Counted from the stretch's first letter, positions 9,553-19,246 are shown. The stretch is 64,000 bases of DNA from Polynucleobacter sp. MWH-UH2A (GCF_018687195.1 NZ_CP061321.1:248001-312000); one strand, 5' to 3'. Notes: a model not told the origin generated them from the letters alone. Numbers and translations: made by a program.

Positions 9553-11167
9553 TCGCAATTAAATCTTCGTCGGTTAAGGCTGCGGCATGAGCCTTTAGTC
9601 TGATGGCATTCAGAATGGTACTGTAACGAGCCTGCTGTAGTTGTGAACGAGTGGTGATTAAAGTATCCAGAGCAATCAACACATCGATATTAATTAAGGT
9701 TCCCACCTGAAAGCCTAGCTTGCTCGATTCCAATGCGGAACTGGATGAGCGTTCAGCTGCTTCGAATGCTTTTACGCTTGCTAGGCCGCCATAAAAACCA
9801 GTAAATGCGGTGCGGGTATTTTGTGCCGCAGTACGGCGGGCATTATCGTAGTTTGCTTTAGCAGCATCTACAAGAGCGGCGTTTTGTCGAATCACGGCGC
9901 TATTAAATCCCCCGGATACCAAGGGAATATTCATTTGTAGAGCAACAGTGTTGTTGTACACATTGGTGTTGGCTGGCGTGTAGCTATTTGGCGTGCCATT
10001 AGAAGTGTTATAGCCTGCTGTTCCTACTAAATTGATCGAGGGGTAATTCAATGCCTGAGAGGCGCGATAAGTACTCTCAGCCAAGCTAACAGAAAGTTGA
10101 TTTGCTAACACATTGAAGTTTGCGCTCTCAGATTGATTAATCCAGTCTTCTAAGGTTTGTCCTGGAGGCAATTGCGGATTCACACTTTCTGCAATAGGGT
10201 TTCCCTTGGAGTCTTTGCTTTTTGAGCGCGGATCTTTTAGGACGCCATCAATCTTTGCTTCTTTAATAAGTGGGCGTAATGGTCCAACAGGATGCCCAAC
10301 AAGCTGCTCTAGTGCGCCCTTTTTCACCAAGAGATCTGCTTGAGCAGCAATCTCTTGGGAGTTGGCCAAATCAAGCGCAGCTTGAGCAGTATTTACGTCC
10401 ACAATCGTGGCGAGTCCAGCATCAAACTTGGCTTGTGCAGCGTCTAATTGTTGCTTGATAAGACCCTTTTTATTGCGATATAGCTCAACGTTATCTTGGC
10501 TAGTGAGCGCATCAAAGTAAGCTTGTGAAACGCGAATGATGAGATCTTGCTGAGCTAAGTAAAAGCGCATGTCAGCAATTTTGGTATTGAGATCACCTTG
10601 CTTAAACGCTTCTAGTGCGCCTAAATTGAATACCGGTTGGGTAAGGGTAACCGTATAGTTCTTTTGATCGAAGACGCGAGAATTACCTGGGCCAGCTGCC
10701 ACTACAGTTTGGCCCACGCCATGCTGGTAATAACGTGTACCACCAGGGGTGGCATTGGCTTGCGGCAAGAGTAAAGAAAGGCCTTGCCAGAAGAGCTCCT
10801 TGCTCGCTTGGTAATTAAAACGCGCAGCATTTAACACTGGGTCGCTAAATGCTGCGTCTTGGTATAGCTGAATCAAGTCGCTAAATTGTCCCTTCTGCGC
10901 ATTGATGGCATTGCCATTCACGCTCGATGGGGCGGCGTTTGTTGGCAATGCTGGTTTGCTTGGTGGCGGGGCAATCTGTGGCGGCTGCTCCAAGCCAATT
11001 AAGGATGAAGCGCTCACTGGCATCGGAAGTGCTGGCTTTGCTGCTGCATTAGGGCTCTGAGCCAGAGCCAAGGGCTGCCATGAGCTTAGGCCGAGTGCCT
11101 GCCCCAGAATGAGACCCAATACGGTCAGTCTAGAGGGGCGAAAGCGGCTTGGAGTCATTAAATTCAT
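9533..11167 (-). CDS. TolC-family outer-membrane channel protein
   Basis: This is an outer-membrane efflux protein that forms the exit duct of a tripartite exporter. The 544-residue protein has an N-terminal signal peptide, with hydrophobic LTVLGLILGQALGL and a likely cleavage after ALAQ. Two TolC repeats follow. FSDPVLNAARFNYQASKELF near residue 110 and the long coiled-coil helices with QQLDAAQAKFDAGLATIVDV are typical. A Pro/Ala-rich insert before the first repeat and a loop near residue 305-340 make it longer than E. coli TolC (about 490). The ATG at 11167 was chosen over a TTG one codon upstream. No inner-membrane pump or adaptor gene lies next to it, so its partners are encoded elsewhere. 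Confidence 0.9.
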   Translation of the reverse strand: MNLMTPSRFRPSRLTVLGLILGQALGLSSWQPLALAQSPNAAAKPALPMPVSASSLIGLEQPPQIAPPPSKPALPTNAAPSSVNGNAINAQKGQFSDLIQLYQDAAFSDPVLNAARFNYQASKELFWQGLSLLLPQANATPGGTRYYQHGVGQTVVAAGPGNSRVFDQKNYTVTLTQPVFNLGALEAFKQGDLNTKIADMRFYLAQQDLIIRVSQAYFDALTSQDNVELYRNKKGLIKQQLDAAQAKFDAGLATIVDVNTAQAALDLANSQEIAAQADLLVKKGALEQLVGHPVGPLRPLIKEAKIDGVLKDPRSKSKDSKGNPIAESVNPQLPPGQTLEDWINQSESANFNVLANQLSVSLAESTYRASQALNYPSINLVGTAGYNTSNGTPNSYTPANTNVYNNTVALQMNIPLVSGGFNSAVIRQNAALVDAAKANYDNARRTAAQNTRTAFTGFYGGLASVKAFEAAERSSSSALESSKLGFQVGTLINIDVLIALDTLITTRSQLQQARYSTILNAIRLKAHAAALTDEDLIAINSLLR

Positions 11168-11275
11168 CAATTCTGAAAGTGCATGAAGTTTAAGGCTAAA
11201 TGTCCATGAGCGGTAATTTGAGCTTTATTTTGCCAAATAAGTGTTCTGCTTTCACAACCCTATAAAATTTGCCCT

Positions 11276-12121
11276 ATGGATCTCATATTGTTATTAAAAG
11301 CGGTCATCCTGGGGGTTGTTGAGGGGCTGACGGAGTTTTTGCCTATCTCCAGTACAGGCCACCTAATCTTGGCTGGGGATTTACTGGATTTTAATGATGA
11401 GAGGGGTAAGGCCTTCGAGGTCATTATTCAGTTTGGCGCCATTTTGGCGGTTTGCTGGGAGTTCCGAGAAAAGCTCGTGAAAGTGGTGCTGTCGTTAAAT
11501 AGCAGCCCTAGCTCTCGGCGTTTCATGCTCAATCTCATCATTGCCTCCATTCCAGCAATGGGACTGGGCTTCATCTTTGGCAAACATATTAAGGCGGTAC
11601 TTTTTTCTTCAATTCCTGTAGCTAGCGCTTTTATTGTTGGCGCATTAATTATTTTCTGGGCAGAGCGTCGTCAAGAGAAAAATTCGAATACGAATACCCA
11701 CATACATTCAGTAGATGACCTTTCCTATTTAGATGCATTGAAGGTGGGAATTGCGCAATGCGCCGCTTTGATTCCAGGGACATCTCGTTCTGGTGCGACG
11801 ATTATTGGCGGGATGTTATTTGGTCTACCGCGGACCGTAGCAACGGAGTTCTCCTTTTTTCTCGCCATTCCTGTAATTGGGGGTGCAACAGCTTATGAGT
11901 TGCTAAAGCTTTGGAAAAATCCGGTTGCTATCTCGGGAGAATTTACCCTTGCTATTGTTATAGGGTTCATTGCCGCTTTTATTTCTGCATTTATTTGTGT
12001 GCGTTGGTTAATTCATTATGTAGCGCATCACAATTTCACCCCGTTTGCCTGGTACCGGATCGTATTTGGATTATTAGTGCTGATTACTGCCTATAGTGGC
12101 GTTATTGCTTGGTCACATTAA
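11276..12121 (+). CDS. uppP: Undecaprenyl-diphosphatase (bacitracin resistance)
   Basis: UppP dephosphorylates undecaprenyl pyrophosphate so that the lipid carrier can be reused for peptidoglycan and O-antigen synthesis. The 281-residue integral membrane protein has the two family signatures: [18 protein letters not shown] near residue 15 and [13 protein letters not shown] near 165. About eight hydrophobic segments are visible. It is divergent from the TolC-like gene with about 108 bases between, where its promoter should lie. Its length is normal for BacA/UppP. Confidence 0.95.
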   Translation: MDLILLLKAVILGVVEGLTEFLPISSTGHLILAGDLLDFNDERGKAFEVIIQFGAILAVCWEFREKLVKVVLSLNSSPSSRRFMLNLIIASIPAMGLGFIFGKHIKAVLFSSIPVASAFIVGALIIFWAERRQEKNSNTNTHIHSVDDLSYLDALKVGIAQCAALIPGTSRSGATIIGGMLFGLPRTVATEFSFFLAIPVIGGATAYELLKLWKNPVAISGEFTLAIVIGFIAAFISAFICVRWLIHYVAHHNFTPFAWYRIVFGLLVLITAYSGVIAWSH

Positions 12122-12143
12122 TCAATATAAATTGGATCAATAT

Positions 12144-12602
12144 ATGGATGTATCAATTGACGCAATCACCAACAATATCCAGTTGGCTTTGGCGCCCGTA
12201 TTCTTATTAACAGCGGTTGCTACATTATTAAATGCGATCTCTGTTCGTCTCGCCAGAAATGTTGACAGAATGCGCGCGATTCAAAATACGCTCTACTCAG
12301 GAGAACCTAAGGAGGGTGGGGTTTTAGAGCATATGCAACAAGAAGCGAACGAATTCAAGTTTCGAGGTCGCTTGTGTACGTTAGCGATATTCTTTGATGT
12401 TCTGAGCGGTATATTTATTTCACTGACAGTACTTGAGCTTTTCTTTTTTCAAGCAGGCGCCGTGCGCTCACTGCAAACCACTTATGTTATTTGGACCTTT
12501 GTTTTGGGTCTGATATCCTTTATGACTTCTTTATCCGTCGTATTAGCCGAAGTTGTGTATGCCTATCGATCTGCTGGCTGGAACTTTCCTAAACAATATT
12601 GA
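12144..12602 (+). CDS. DUF2721 family membrane protein
   Basis: From the ATG at 12144 the protein is 152 residues with three hydrophobic segments, near residues 8-30, 80-103 and 112-138. The N-terminal stretch with LALAPVFLLTAVATLLNAI, followed by a polar RLARNVDRMRAIQ helix, matches the DUF2721 family of small inner-membrane proteins of unknown function. A longer frame starting at a GTG inside uppP is possible but would add a tail unlike the family. It stands between uppP and a nucleotide-sugar enzyme, both envelope-related, but nothing in it shows a reaction. Confidence 0.75.
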   Translation: MDVSIDAITNNIQLALAPVFLLTAVATLLNAISVRLARNVDRMRAIQNTLYSGEPKEGGVLEHMQQEANEFKFRGRLCTLAIFFDVLSGIFISLTVLELFFFQAGAVRSLQTTYVIWTFVLGLISFMTSLSVVLAEVVYAYRSAGWNFPKQY

Positions 12603-12634
12603 GTTTTCAGTAGCACCTTAACTAATTTAAAACT

Positions 12635-13570
12635 ATGAACAAAATCCTCATCACTGGTGGCGCAGGTTTTCTAGGATCACACCTCACTGAAAAACTTCTT
12701 AAAGAGGGTAATGATGTTCTAGTGGTGGATAACTACTTCACGGGTTCAAAGGCGAATTTGGCGCATCTACTCCCCAATCCCAATCTTGAGTTGATGCGAC
12801 ATGATGTGACTTTCCCGCTCTATGTAGAGACTAATCAGATCTACAACCTAGCTTGCCCAGCCTCTCCCGTGCACTATCAATACGATCCGGTACAAACGAC
12901 TAAGACCAGTGTGCATGGTGCAATCAATATGCTGGGTCTAGCTAAGAGAACTAGGGCGCGGATCTTGCAAGCTTCTACCAGTGAAGTCTATGGCGATCCT
13001 GAAGTTCATCCACAACCCGAGGAGTATTGGGGAAGAGTGAATCCTATCGGTATTCGCTCTTGTTATGACGAAGGTAAGCGTTGCGCAGAGACTCTCTTTT
13101 TTGACTACAACCGCCAACATGACCTTGATATCAAGGTAGTTCGTATTTTTAATACTTATGGCCCTCGTATGCACCCCAATGATGGCCGTGTGGTGAGTAA
13201 CTTCATTGTGCAAGCACTGCAAAGTAAAGACATTACTATTTACGGTGATGGTCAACAAACCCGCAGCTTTTGTTACGTCGATGATTTGATCGATGCCATG
13301 GTCAGAATGATGAATTCAGAGAGGGGTTTTACAGGCCCAGTCAATATTGGCAACCCAGGCGAGTTCACCATGCTGCAGTTGGCTGAAACAGTTCTAAAAC
13401 TCTCGGGCAGTAAATCGAAGATCGTTTATCAACCATTGCCCCAAGATGACCCAAAGCAACGCCAACCTAATATTGAGCTGGCTAAAGCCAAACTTGGTTG
13501 GGAGCCAAAGGTTAATCTAGAAGATGGCCTCAAAGAGACAATTGCGTACTTTAAAAAGGTTGTAGCTTAA
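12635..13570 (+). CDS. UDP-glucuronate decarboxylase (UDP-xylose synthase)
   Basis: The 311-residue short-chain dehydrogenase/reductase matches UXS. It has [15 protein letters not shown] at the NAD site and the family-specific [19 protein letters not shown] near residue 70. STSEVYGDP near 113 and [11 protein letters not shown] (YxxxK) near 142 complete the active site, and [15 protein letters not shown] follows. The enzyme oxidises and decarboxylates UDP-glucuronic acid to UDP-xylose. The UDP-glucose dehydrogenase that would supply its substrate is not in this window. The next gene, trmB, starts one base after its stop region, so the two are probably co-transcribed. Confidence 0.9.
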   Translation: MNKILITGGAGFLGSHLTEKLLKEGNDVLVVDNYFTGSKANLAHLLPNPNLELMRHDVTFPLYVETNQIYNLACPASPVHYQYDPVQTTKTSVHGAINMLGLAKRTRARILQASTSEVYGDPEVHPQPEEYWGRVNPIGIRSCYDEGKRCAETLFFDYNRQHDLDIKVVRIFNTYGPRMHPNDGRVVSNFIVQALQSKDITIYGDGQQTRSFCYVDDLIDAMVRMMNSERGFTGPVNIGNPGEFTMLQLAETVLKLSGSKSKIVYQPLPQDDPKQRQPNIELAKAKLGWEPKVNLEDGLKETIAYFKKVVA

Positions 13571-13571
13571 G

Positions 13572-14387
13572 TTGACTCAGGAAGCAGGCCATCAAGAGGG
13601 AAGGCGATTTGAGCGTATTCGTTCCTTTGTCCTGAGGGCCGGAAGAACAACTGCTGGTCAACAGCGTGCTATTGATGAGCTGGGCCCGAAATTTCTCATT
13701 CCTTATGAGGGTAAAACGCTTGATTTGGTGAGCACGTTTGGGGGCTCCGCAACGCCCAAGATCCTAGAAATTGGTTTTGGTATGGGCGAGACCACTGCCA
13801 AGATTGCTGCTTTAAGAAATGAAGAAGACTTTTTAGCGATTGAGGTTCATCTTCCTGGTGTGGGCGCGCTATTAAAGCTGATTGGAGAGAATAATCTCGC
13901 TAATTTACGCCTCATTCGCCATGATGCGGTAGAGGTACTTGAAAATATGATTGCACCCGAATCTTTGGATGGCATTCATATTTACTTTGCAGACCCATGG
14001 CACAAGAAACGCCATCATAAGCGTCGCCTCATTCAAGAAAAATTTGTGAAGCTACTGGCATCACGTCTTAAGGCGGGTGGTTACCTACATTTGGCGACAG
14101 ACTGGCATAACTATGCAGAGCAAATGCTTTTAGTGATCAACGCTGAATCAACTCTACAAAATACCTCCAGCCAGCAGATCAAGATCGAAACATTTACTGT
14201 CGAAGATGTAGTTGCACCAGAAGAGCTTGAAAAAGGTTTAAATGAATTTAAGCCTACCCTTGAGCAGTTAACTGGCGAGCACTTGGCTTATGTGGAGCGA
14301 CCAAACTATCGCCCAGTAACCAAATTTGAAAACCGTGGCATTAAGCTAGGCCACGGCGTCTGGGACTTAGTCTATAAAAAGAAGTAA
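13572..14387 (+). CDS. trmB: tRNA (guanine-N7-)-methyltransferase
   Basis: TrmB methylates G46 in the variable loop of tRNAs using S-adenosylmethionine. The 271-residue protein starts at a TTG directly after the preceding stop. The next residues, [20 protein letters not shown], are the usual family N-terminus, which supports that start. The SAM site [16 protein letters not shown] lies near residue 63. The catalytic segment [17 protein letters not shown] near 140 contains the family PWxKxRHxKRR motif. A C-terminal extension with [19 protein letters not shown] completes the domain. Confidence 0.95.
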   Translation: MTQEAGHQEGRRFERIRSFVLRAGRTTAGQQRAIDELGPKFLIPYEGKTLDLVSTFGGSATPKILEIGFGMGETTAKIAALRNEEDFLAIEVHLPGVGALLKLIGENNLANLRLIRHDAVEVLENMIAPESLDGIHIYFADPWHKKRHHKRRLIQEKFVKLLASRLKAGGYLHLATDWHNYAEQMLLVINAESTLQNTSSQQIKIETFTVEDVVAPEELEKGLNEFKPTLEQLTGEHLAYVERPNYRPVTKFENRGIKLGHGVWDLVYKKK

Positions 14388-14404
14388 ATTTCTCGTTTGT
14401 CTAC

Positions 14405-15877
14405 TTACAGGCCAACACAGACATACTTCATTTCTAGATATTCATCCATGCCGTAAACGCTGCCTTCGCGTCCAAGGCCAGATTGCTTTACCCCACCAAA
14501 AGGAGCTACCTCGTTGGAGATCAGGCCGGTATTAACGCCAACCATGCCGTAGTCCAGTGCTTCAGCCACTTTCCAAATCCGTCCAATATCACGACTATAG
14601 AAGTAAGAGGCCAGGCCAAATTGGCTGTTATTGGCTAATGCGATTACTTCCTCATCAGTTTCAAATGGAATAACCGGAGCAACGGGGCCAAAGGTTTCTT
14701 CATAAGTAATCAGCATTTGATTGGTGACGTTTGAAAGAATGGTCGGCTCATAAAAGTTCTGTGATGTAGAACTTTTCTTACCGCCCGCTACAAGTTTCGC
14801 TCCTTTACCAAGCGCATCAGCAACATGCTTCTCTACTTTCTCTAAGGCAGCAGTTTCAATTAGTGGGCCCTGAGTAACTCCTTTTTCCATGCCATTACCA
14901 ACCTTGATTGTGGCAATAGCTTTGGCAAATTTCTCAACAAATTGATCTTGCACTTTTTTGTGGACATAAAAGCGATTGGCGCAAACACAGGTTTGTCCGG
15001 AGTTTCTGAACTTGGATGACATGGCACCACTAACCGCAGCATCAATGTCGGCGTCTTCAAACACGATAAATGGAGCATGGCCCCCAAGCTCTAGAGCTAG
15101 TTTTTTAACGGTCGGGGCGCATTGCGCCATCAAGATACGGCCAACTTCTGTGGAGCCGGTAAAGGAGAGATGGCGTACGGTTGGAGAGGCGCACAGCGTT
15201 TTGCCGATCACAATGGATTGATTAGCATCGGCAGTCACAATATTAATAACACCATCTGGAATGCCGGCGCGTTTGGCGAGCTCTGCTAAAGCGAGAGCTG
15301 AGAGAGGTGTTAGTTCAGCGGGTTTGATCACAATCGTGCAACCTGCCGCTAGAGCGGGTGCAATTTTGCGAGTAATCATCGCAATGGGAAAATTCCAGGG
15401 GGTAATAGCAACGCAAACGCCAATAGGCTGTTTTAAAACCATCATGCGTTTATCACCCCAAGTGGTAGCAGGGATCGATCCCGAAACCCGTTTTGCCTCT
15501 TCTGCAAACCATTCTACAAATGAAGCGCCATAAACTACTTCACCCGCAGCTTCCGCTAGAGGTTTGCCTTGCTCTAAGGTCATCAGAGTGGCTAAGTCTT
15601 GTGTATTTTCAATAATGAGGTCGAACCACTTACGTAGGATGATTGCACGCTCTTTACCCAGTTTGTTGCGCCAAGCAGGCAGAGCTTCTTCAGCTGCTTT
15701 GATGGCTTGTTCGGCATCCTGATTGCCCAGATTACCAACTGTGGCAATGAGTTCATCGGTGGCTGGATTGGTGACGTTAAACGTTTTTGTGGAGTTAACC
15801 CATTGACCATTAATAAAAGCCTGTTCTTTAAATAGGCTGGAATCTTTTAAAAGACTGCGGATATCTATTTTTTGCAT
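14405..15877 (-). CDS. gabD: Succinate-semialdehyde dehydrogenase
   Basis: This cytoplasmic NAD(P)-dependent aldehyde dehydrogenase oxidises succinate semialdehyde to succinate, usually at the end of GABA breakdown. The 490-residue protein begins at the ATG at 15877, preceded by GGAAAAG as a ribosome site. A TTG five codons earlier was not chosen. The segments TPWNFPIAMITRKIAPALAA, LELGGHAPFIVFEDAD (catalytic Glu) and NSGQTCVCANRFYV (catalytic Cys) match GabD. The C-terminal FGGVKQSGLGREGS is also typical. No gabT lies beside it. It converges with trmB with a 17-base gap. Confidence 0.92.
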   Translation of the reverse strand: MQKIDIRSLLKDSSLFKEQAFINGQWVNSTKTFNVTNPATDELIATVGNLGNQDAEQAIKAAEEALPAWRNKLGKERAIILRKWFDLIIENTQDLATLMTLEQGKPLAEAAGEVVYGASFVEWFAEEAKRVSGSIPATTWGDKRMMVLKQPIGVCVAITPWNFPIAMITRKIAPALAAGCTIVIKPAELTPLSALALAELAKRAGIPDGVINIVTADANQSIVIGKTLCASPTVRHLSFTGSTEVGRILMAQCAPTVKKLALELGGHAPFIVFEDADIDAAVSGAMSSKFRNSGQTCVCANRFYVHKKVQDQFVEKFAKAIATIKVGNGMEKGVTQGPLIETAALEKVEKHVADALGKGAKLVAGGKKSSTSQNFYEPTILSNVTNQMLITYEETFGPVAPVIPFETDEEVIALANNSQFGLASYFYSRDIGRIWKVAEALDYGMVGVNTGLISNEVAPFGGVKQSGLGREGSVYGMDEYLEMKYVCVGL

Positions 15878-15933
15878 GATGCGCTTTTCCAATTGAAGGG
15901 ATATGGGCTACTCAGGATAATTTTATCCCTATA

Positions 15934-15968
15934 AAGAAAAAACCTCACAAGTGTTACCTTGTGAGGTT
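15934..15968 (-). terminator. Rho-independent terminator after nusB
   Basis: On the minus strand an 11-base perfect stem (AACCTCACAAG with its complement) encloses a 6-base loop and is followed by a T-rich tract. It sits about 30 bases past the nusB stop and would end the ribBX-ribH-nusB transcript before gabD. Confidence 0.9.
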
Positions 15969-15997
15969 CATCGGCATCGGCACCCTGCAAAGAGGGT

Positions 15998-16519
15998 CTA
16001 GTCAGCTTTGGTTTCTGCGATGCGGAGTTTCTGTGCCAAGAGATCTAAGACGCCATTGACGTATTTATGGCCATCTGTGCCGCCAAAGGTTTTGGCAAGT
16101 TCCACAGCTTCGTTGATCGCCACTTTATAAGGTACGGATAAGTCGGCAGCCAGCTCATAAGCGCCAATCAGAAGAGCAGCATGTTCTACAGGGGATAGCT
16201 CATTAATAGGTCTATCAAGTGCCGGGGTAATAATGGCCTCGAGTTCGTCAGTACGTTCAAGTACGCCTTGAAAAATACCATTGAACAAATCGAGTTGACA
16301 GCGCTTAAACGCTGGATCTTCAGCCAATTGCTTGGCAATTGCAGTGCTGTTCGGAAGGCTGCCTGCACGTCGCGCTACTAAGCTTTGATACACGCCTTGA
16401 AGGGCATATTCACGGGCGCGACGACGTGGCGTTAGTGAGCGCTTAGGCGCAACAGATTTACCGTCAGCATTTTCTTTGCTAGCGTGCGCTGGTGTTGAAT
16501 TTAGAGGTGATTTAGTCAT
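15998..16519 (-). CDS. nusB: Transcription antitermination factor NusB
   Basis: NusB binds boxA RNA with S10 (NusE) and supports antitermination of rRNA transcription. The 173-residue protein has the helical NusB fold. RRRAREYALQGVYQSLVARR is the N-terminal helix, and ELSPVEHAALLIGAYEL, VPYKVAINEAVELAKTFGGTD and KYVNGVLDLLAQKLR form the conserved C-terminal part. A polar N-terminal tail of about 28 residues rich in Ser, Ala and Lys precedes the domain. It follows ribH by 8 bases, the common ribH-nusB order. Confidence 0.96.
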   Translation of the reverse strand: MTKSPLNSTPAHASKENADGKSVAPKRSLTPRRRAREYALQGVYQSLVARRAGSLPNSTAIAKQLAEDPAFKRCQLDLFNGIFQGVLERTDELEAIITPALDRPINELSPVEHAALLIGAYELAADLSVPYKVAINEAVELAKTFGGTDGHKYVNGVLDLLAQKLRIAETKAD

Positions 16520-16527
16520 GTTGATAA

Positions 16528-17040
16528 TTACGCTTCACCATCATTCATTTCAAAATCAATATCGGTGGTCAGCGCTAATGCAAGGTTCGCCATTTCTACA
16601 ACAGCTTTGGCACAGTCAGCACCTTTGACATTCACGCGTACTTGCGCTTGTTCATCGGTATCGCAAGTAAGGACACCATTGGCAATGGGCAAACCAGAGT
16701 CGATAGAAATGCGAGTAATGCCTGAGGCGGATTCGTTAGATACCAACTCAAAGTGATAAGTTTCGCCGCGGATGACTGCACCTAAGGCGGCTAGTCCGTC
16801 AAATTCGCCTGTTTCCGCAAGCTTTTGAAGAGCAAAGGGAATCTCTAGCGCACCAGGAACAGTCACGAGTTTGATGTCGGATTGAGAGACGCCTAATGCA
16901 ATCAGCTCCTGAATACATGCAGTCCTGAGAGCAACGCAATGATCTTCATTAAAGCGGGCTTGCACAATACCGATGCGCAAATCTTGACCATTGAGATCTG
17001 CCTCTAACACACCTACTGCGTCATTATTTGAATTAGTCAT
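16528..17040 (-). CDS. ribH: 6,7-dimethyl-8-ribityllumazine synthase
   Basis: RibH condenses the RibB product (3,4-dihydroxy-2-butanone 4-phosphate) with the pyrimidine intermediate to form the direct precursor of riboflavin. The 170-residue protein shows [14 protein letters not shown], then [15 protein letters not shown] near residue 65. [20 protein letters not shown], with the catalytic histidine, and [17 protein letters not shown] are also present. An acidic C-terminal tail of about 15 residues is not part of the core. It lies between ribBX and nusB and is probably co-transcribed with both. Confidence 0.96.
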   Translation of the reverse strand: MTNSNNDAVGVLEADLNGQDLRIGIVQARFNEDHCVALRTACIQELIALGVSQSDIKLVTVPGALEIPFALQKLAETGEFDGLAALGAVIRGETYHFELVSNESASGITRISIDSGLPIANGVLTCDTDEQAQVRVNVKGADCAKAVVEMANLALALTTDIDFEMNDGEA

Positions 17041-17088
17041 GATGATCTTTTGATGGGATTAGTCTTAATAAGGTTCTTGCCAGCACTC

Positions 17089-18222
17089 TTATTCGAATTC
17101 ATAAGGAAGATATCCAGTAACTTCAAGCTTATATCCAGAGAGGCTTGGTACGGGACTTGGATTTGCTAGTAAACGCATTTTTCCGACGCCAATGTCTTTG
17201 AGAATTTGAGCACCAATACCGTAGCTACGGAAATCTGTTTTTCGCGTAAGTGTTTGTTTTACTTCATCAGATGACTGATTCAGCTTTTTGAATTGCGCTA
17301 ACCAATCTTCATCATTGGGCGCAGCAATACCCGCTGCATTCAGAAGAACTGCAACTCCTGCTGGAGCATTGGCTATTTGCTGAAGTGCTTGAGCTAGCGG
17401 CCAGGAATGGGTACTAACCTGAGAATCTAAAAAGTCTAAAACGGTTACAGGCTCATGAACGCGTACCAGTGTTTCTTCTGACTCAGAAGGCTTACCGTGA
17501 ACAAGCGCAATATGGATACATGAGCTTGGAGTATCACGGTAAATAATGCCTTCAAACTTGCCCCACGGGGTGGCGAATTCGCGAATACCTTCTCGAACAA
17601 CAATACTCTCATGTTGACTACGATATTTGATTAAGTCGGCAATACTGCCAATTTTGAGTTGATGCTCTTCTGCAAATTCCAATAAGTCTGGCAAGCGAGC
17701 CATGCTGCCATCATCTTTCATGATTTCGCAAATAACCGCCGTCGGAGAGCAGCCCGCCATAGCGGCAAGATCACAACCAGCTTCTGTATGGCCAGAACGA
17801 ATCAGTACACCGCCTGGTTGTGCCATCAAAGGAAAAATATGACCAGGCTGCACTAAGTCGCTGGGCTTGGCATTAGAAGCTACGGCAGTCTTAATGGTGA
17901 GGGCGCGATCTGCGGCAGAAATACCCGTCGTGACACCAGTGGCCGCCTCAATTGAAACGGTGAAGTTGGTTCCCATGGAGGTGCCGTTATCACGTACCAT
18001 CAACGGTAAATTGAGCTGCTGGCAACGCTCGCGAGTTAATGTAAGACAGATGAGTCCGCGACCGTGTTTAGCCATGAAATTGACTGCTTCTGCGCTCACA
18101 TGATCGGCGGCCAACACTAGATCACCTTCGTTTTCGCGATCTTCTTCGTCCACCAGAATGACCATGCGGCCAGCACGAAGCTCGGCAATGATTTCTTCTG
18201 TGGGGGAAAGGGTATTTGGCAT
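17089..18222 (-). CDS. ribB: 3,4-dihydroxy-2-butanone 4-phosphate synthase with inactive GCH II domain (RibBX type)
   Basis: The first about 205 residues are a complete DHBP synthase domain with ILVDEEDRENEGDLVLAADH, GRGLICLTL, the TDRAxT-like SAADRALTIK and RSGHTEAGCDLAAMAGCSP. It makes the four-carbon precursor of riboflavin from ribulose 5-phosphate. The C-terminal half has the outline of GTP cyclohydrolase II, with VRVHEPVTVLDF and SYGIGAQILKDIGVGKMRLL. The zinc-binding cysteines expected in the CDCG region are absent (SQVSTHSWPLAQA stands there), so this half is almost certainly catalytically dead. The ATG at 18222 fits the family start; a longer frame reaches 18363 but adds unrelated residues. 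Confidence 0.93.
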   Translation of the reverse strand: MPNTLSPTEEIIAELRAGRMVILVDEEDRENEGDLVLAADHVSAEAVNFMAKHGRGLICLTLTRERCQQLNLPLMVRDNGTSMGTNFTVSIEAATGVTTGISAADRALTIKTAVASNAKPSDLVQPGHIFPLMAQPGGVLIRSGHTEAGCDLAAMAGCSPTAVICEIMKDDGSMARLPDLLEFAEEHQLKIGSIADLIKYRSQHESIVVREGIREFATPWGKFEGIIYRDTPSSCIHIALVHGKPSESEETLVRVHEPVTVLDFLDSQVSTHSWPLAQALQQIANAPAGVAVLLNAAGIAAPNDEDWLAQFKKLNQSSDEVKQTLTRKTDFRSYGIGAQILKDIGVGKMRLLANPSPVPSLSGYKLEVTGYLPYEFE

Positions 18223-18345
18223 AGCCCTGTATTTTAAGCTGAGCAGGCGATTATCGTTAGTCTCCGATGGCATTCTTCTGCTTGTCTGACGGCAAGACCC
18301 TCTGAATCCTGTTTTATTAGCCTTTGGGGCTTTAGAAAATGCCAT

Positions 18346-18690
18346 ATGAGCCTCAACACCCAAAACCCAGTGAATGGATTTATCTTGCTAGAGGTATTGG
18401 TGGCGATGAGTCTCATTTTGGGTGTTTGGATGACTTCGATTGGTGCTTATCAAGGATTGGCTCTTCGGTTTAAGCAACAGGAGAGCAAGCACTCCCACCT
18501 TAGGCAGACTTTTGATGGCTACGAGCTTGCAGAACAAGTTAGGGTTAATAACGCCAATAACAAGCAAATCAGCCCTCCCAGTAGCCCCAATATTTCCATT
18601 AAGGATGTGAAGCATGAATCTTCTCGAGTGTCTCGTCGGAATCACCCTTTGCACCCTGTTGCTCAGCCCACTACTAAAAATCAGCACTGA
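18346..18690 (+). CDS. PilV-like minor type IV prepilin
   Basis: The 114-residue protein has a class III prepilin leader of 11 residues ending in Gly, then FILLEVLVAMSLILGVWMTS with Glu at mature position 5. It is therefore a substrate of prepilin peptidase PilD and a probable PilV-like pseudopilin that primes pilus assembly at the inner membrane. It is shorter than most PilV proteins. The last about 25 residues are polar and low in complexity and overlap the next gene by 77 bases in another frame. This overlap may mean the 3' end has shifted frame. It is divergent from ribB and the first of four small pilin genes. Confidence 0.75.
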   Translation: MSLNTQNPVNGFILLEVLVAMSLILGVWMTSIGAYQGLALRFKQQESKHSHLRQTFDGYELAEQVRVNNANNKQISPPSSPNISIKDVKHESSRVSRRNHPLHPVAQPTTKNQH

Positions 18691-19246
18691 TTTGTGGGTT
18701 AAACAAATGGAACATGAAAAATCTCAAGCTCTCACATCAGAAACGGAGCGCGCACTGGAGTTGATTGGGCGCGCTATTCGGATGGCAGGCTATCGAAATG
18801 TGAAATCCGTTCAAGAGATTACAGGCAAGAAAAATATCAAAAATCCAATAGAGATTCAGAAGGGTGCCGGTTATCAGGGGTCTGATTCTTTACTTACGTG
18901 GCACGAGTTATCGGAAGGAATTGATTTTGATTGCATCGGAAATGTATTAACGAACGATCGCACAAAACACAACTTAGCCTTGCAAGGTTTTCTGGTGGAA
19001 AGACAGGCTGGTTTACCAAAGGGGGCAAGAGCCAATGGAGGTTCGCTAATGTGTCAGTCATTAGATCGTCAGGGGCGAATACAAAGCACTACCCTGATGA
19101 ACGGCATTAGTAACTTAAAGATTGATGAGCTAAACCCCTCTATAAATCAGGGCCAAAGGGCCTTTAGGATCAAACTAGAAATGACAGATGGAGCTTCGTT
19201 GCAGAAGGCATTTACGCGCACCTTCACTACCAGAAATCTCCCATGA
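18614..19246 (+). CDS. PilW-like minor pilin, without visible leader
   Basis: The 210-residue protein starts MNLLECLVGITLCTLLL. A Glu at position 5 and a long hydrophobic helix are those of a mature pilin N-terminus. The rest (AIRMAGYRNV, GSDSLLTWHELSEGIDFDC) resembles PilW. No prepilin leader or Gly -1 precedes the Met: an in-frame TGA stands two codons upstream of the ATG. Either the protein is made without a leader, or the reading frame is broken nearby. It overlaps the next gene by four bases (ATGA). Confidence 0.7.
   Translation: MNLLECLVGITLCTLLLSPLLKISTDLWVKQMEHEKSQALTSETERALELIGRAIRMAGYRNVKSVQEITGKKNIKNPIEIQKGAGYQGSDSLLTWHELSEGIDFDCIGNVLTNDRTKHNLALQGFLVERQAGLPKGARANGGSLMCQSLDRQGRIQSTTLMNGISNLKIDELNPSINQGQRAFRIKLEMTDGASLQKAFTRTFTTRNLP

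Noticed and set aside
17041..18345. An FMN riboswitch for ribH or ribB was looked for
   Set aside because: Gaps before ribH (48 bases) and ribB (123 bases) are short and lack the conserved RFN sequence blocks.
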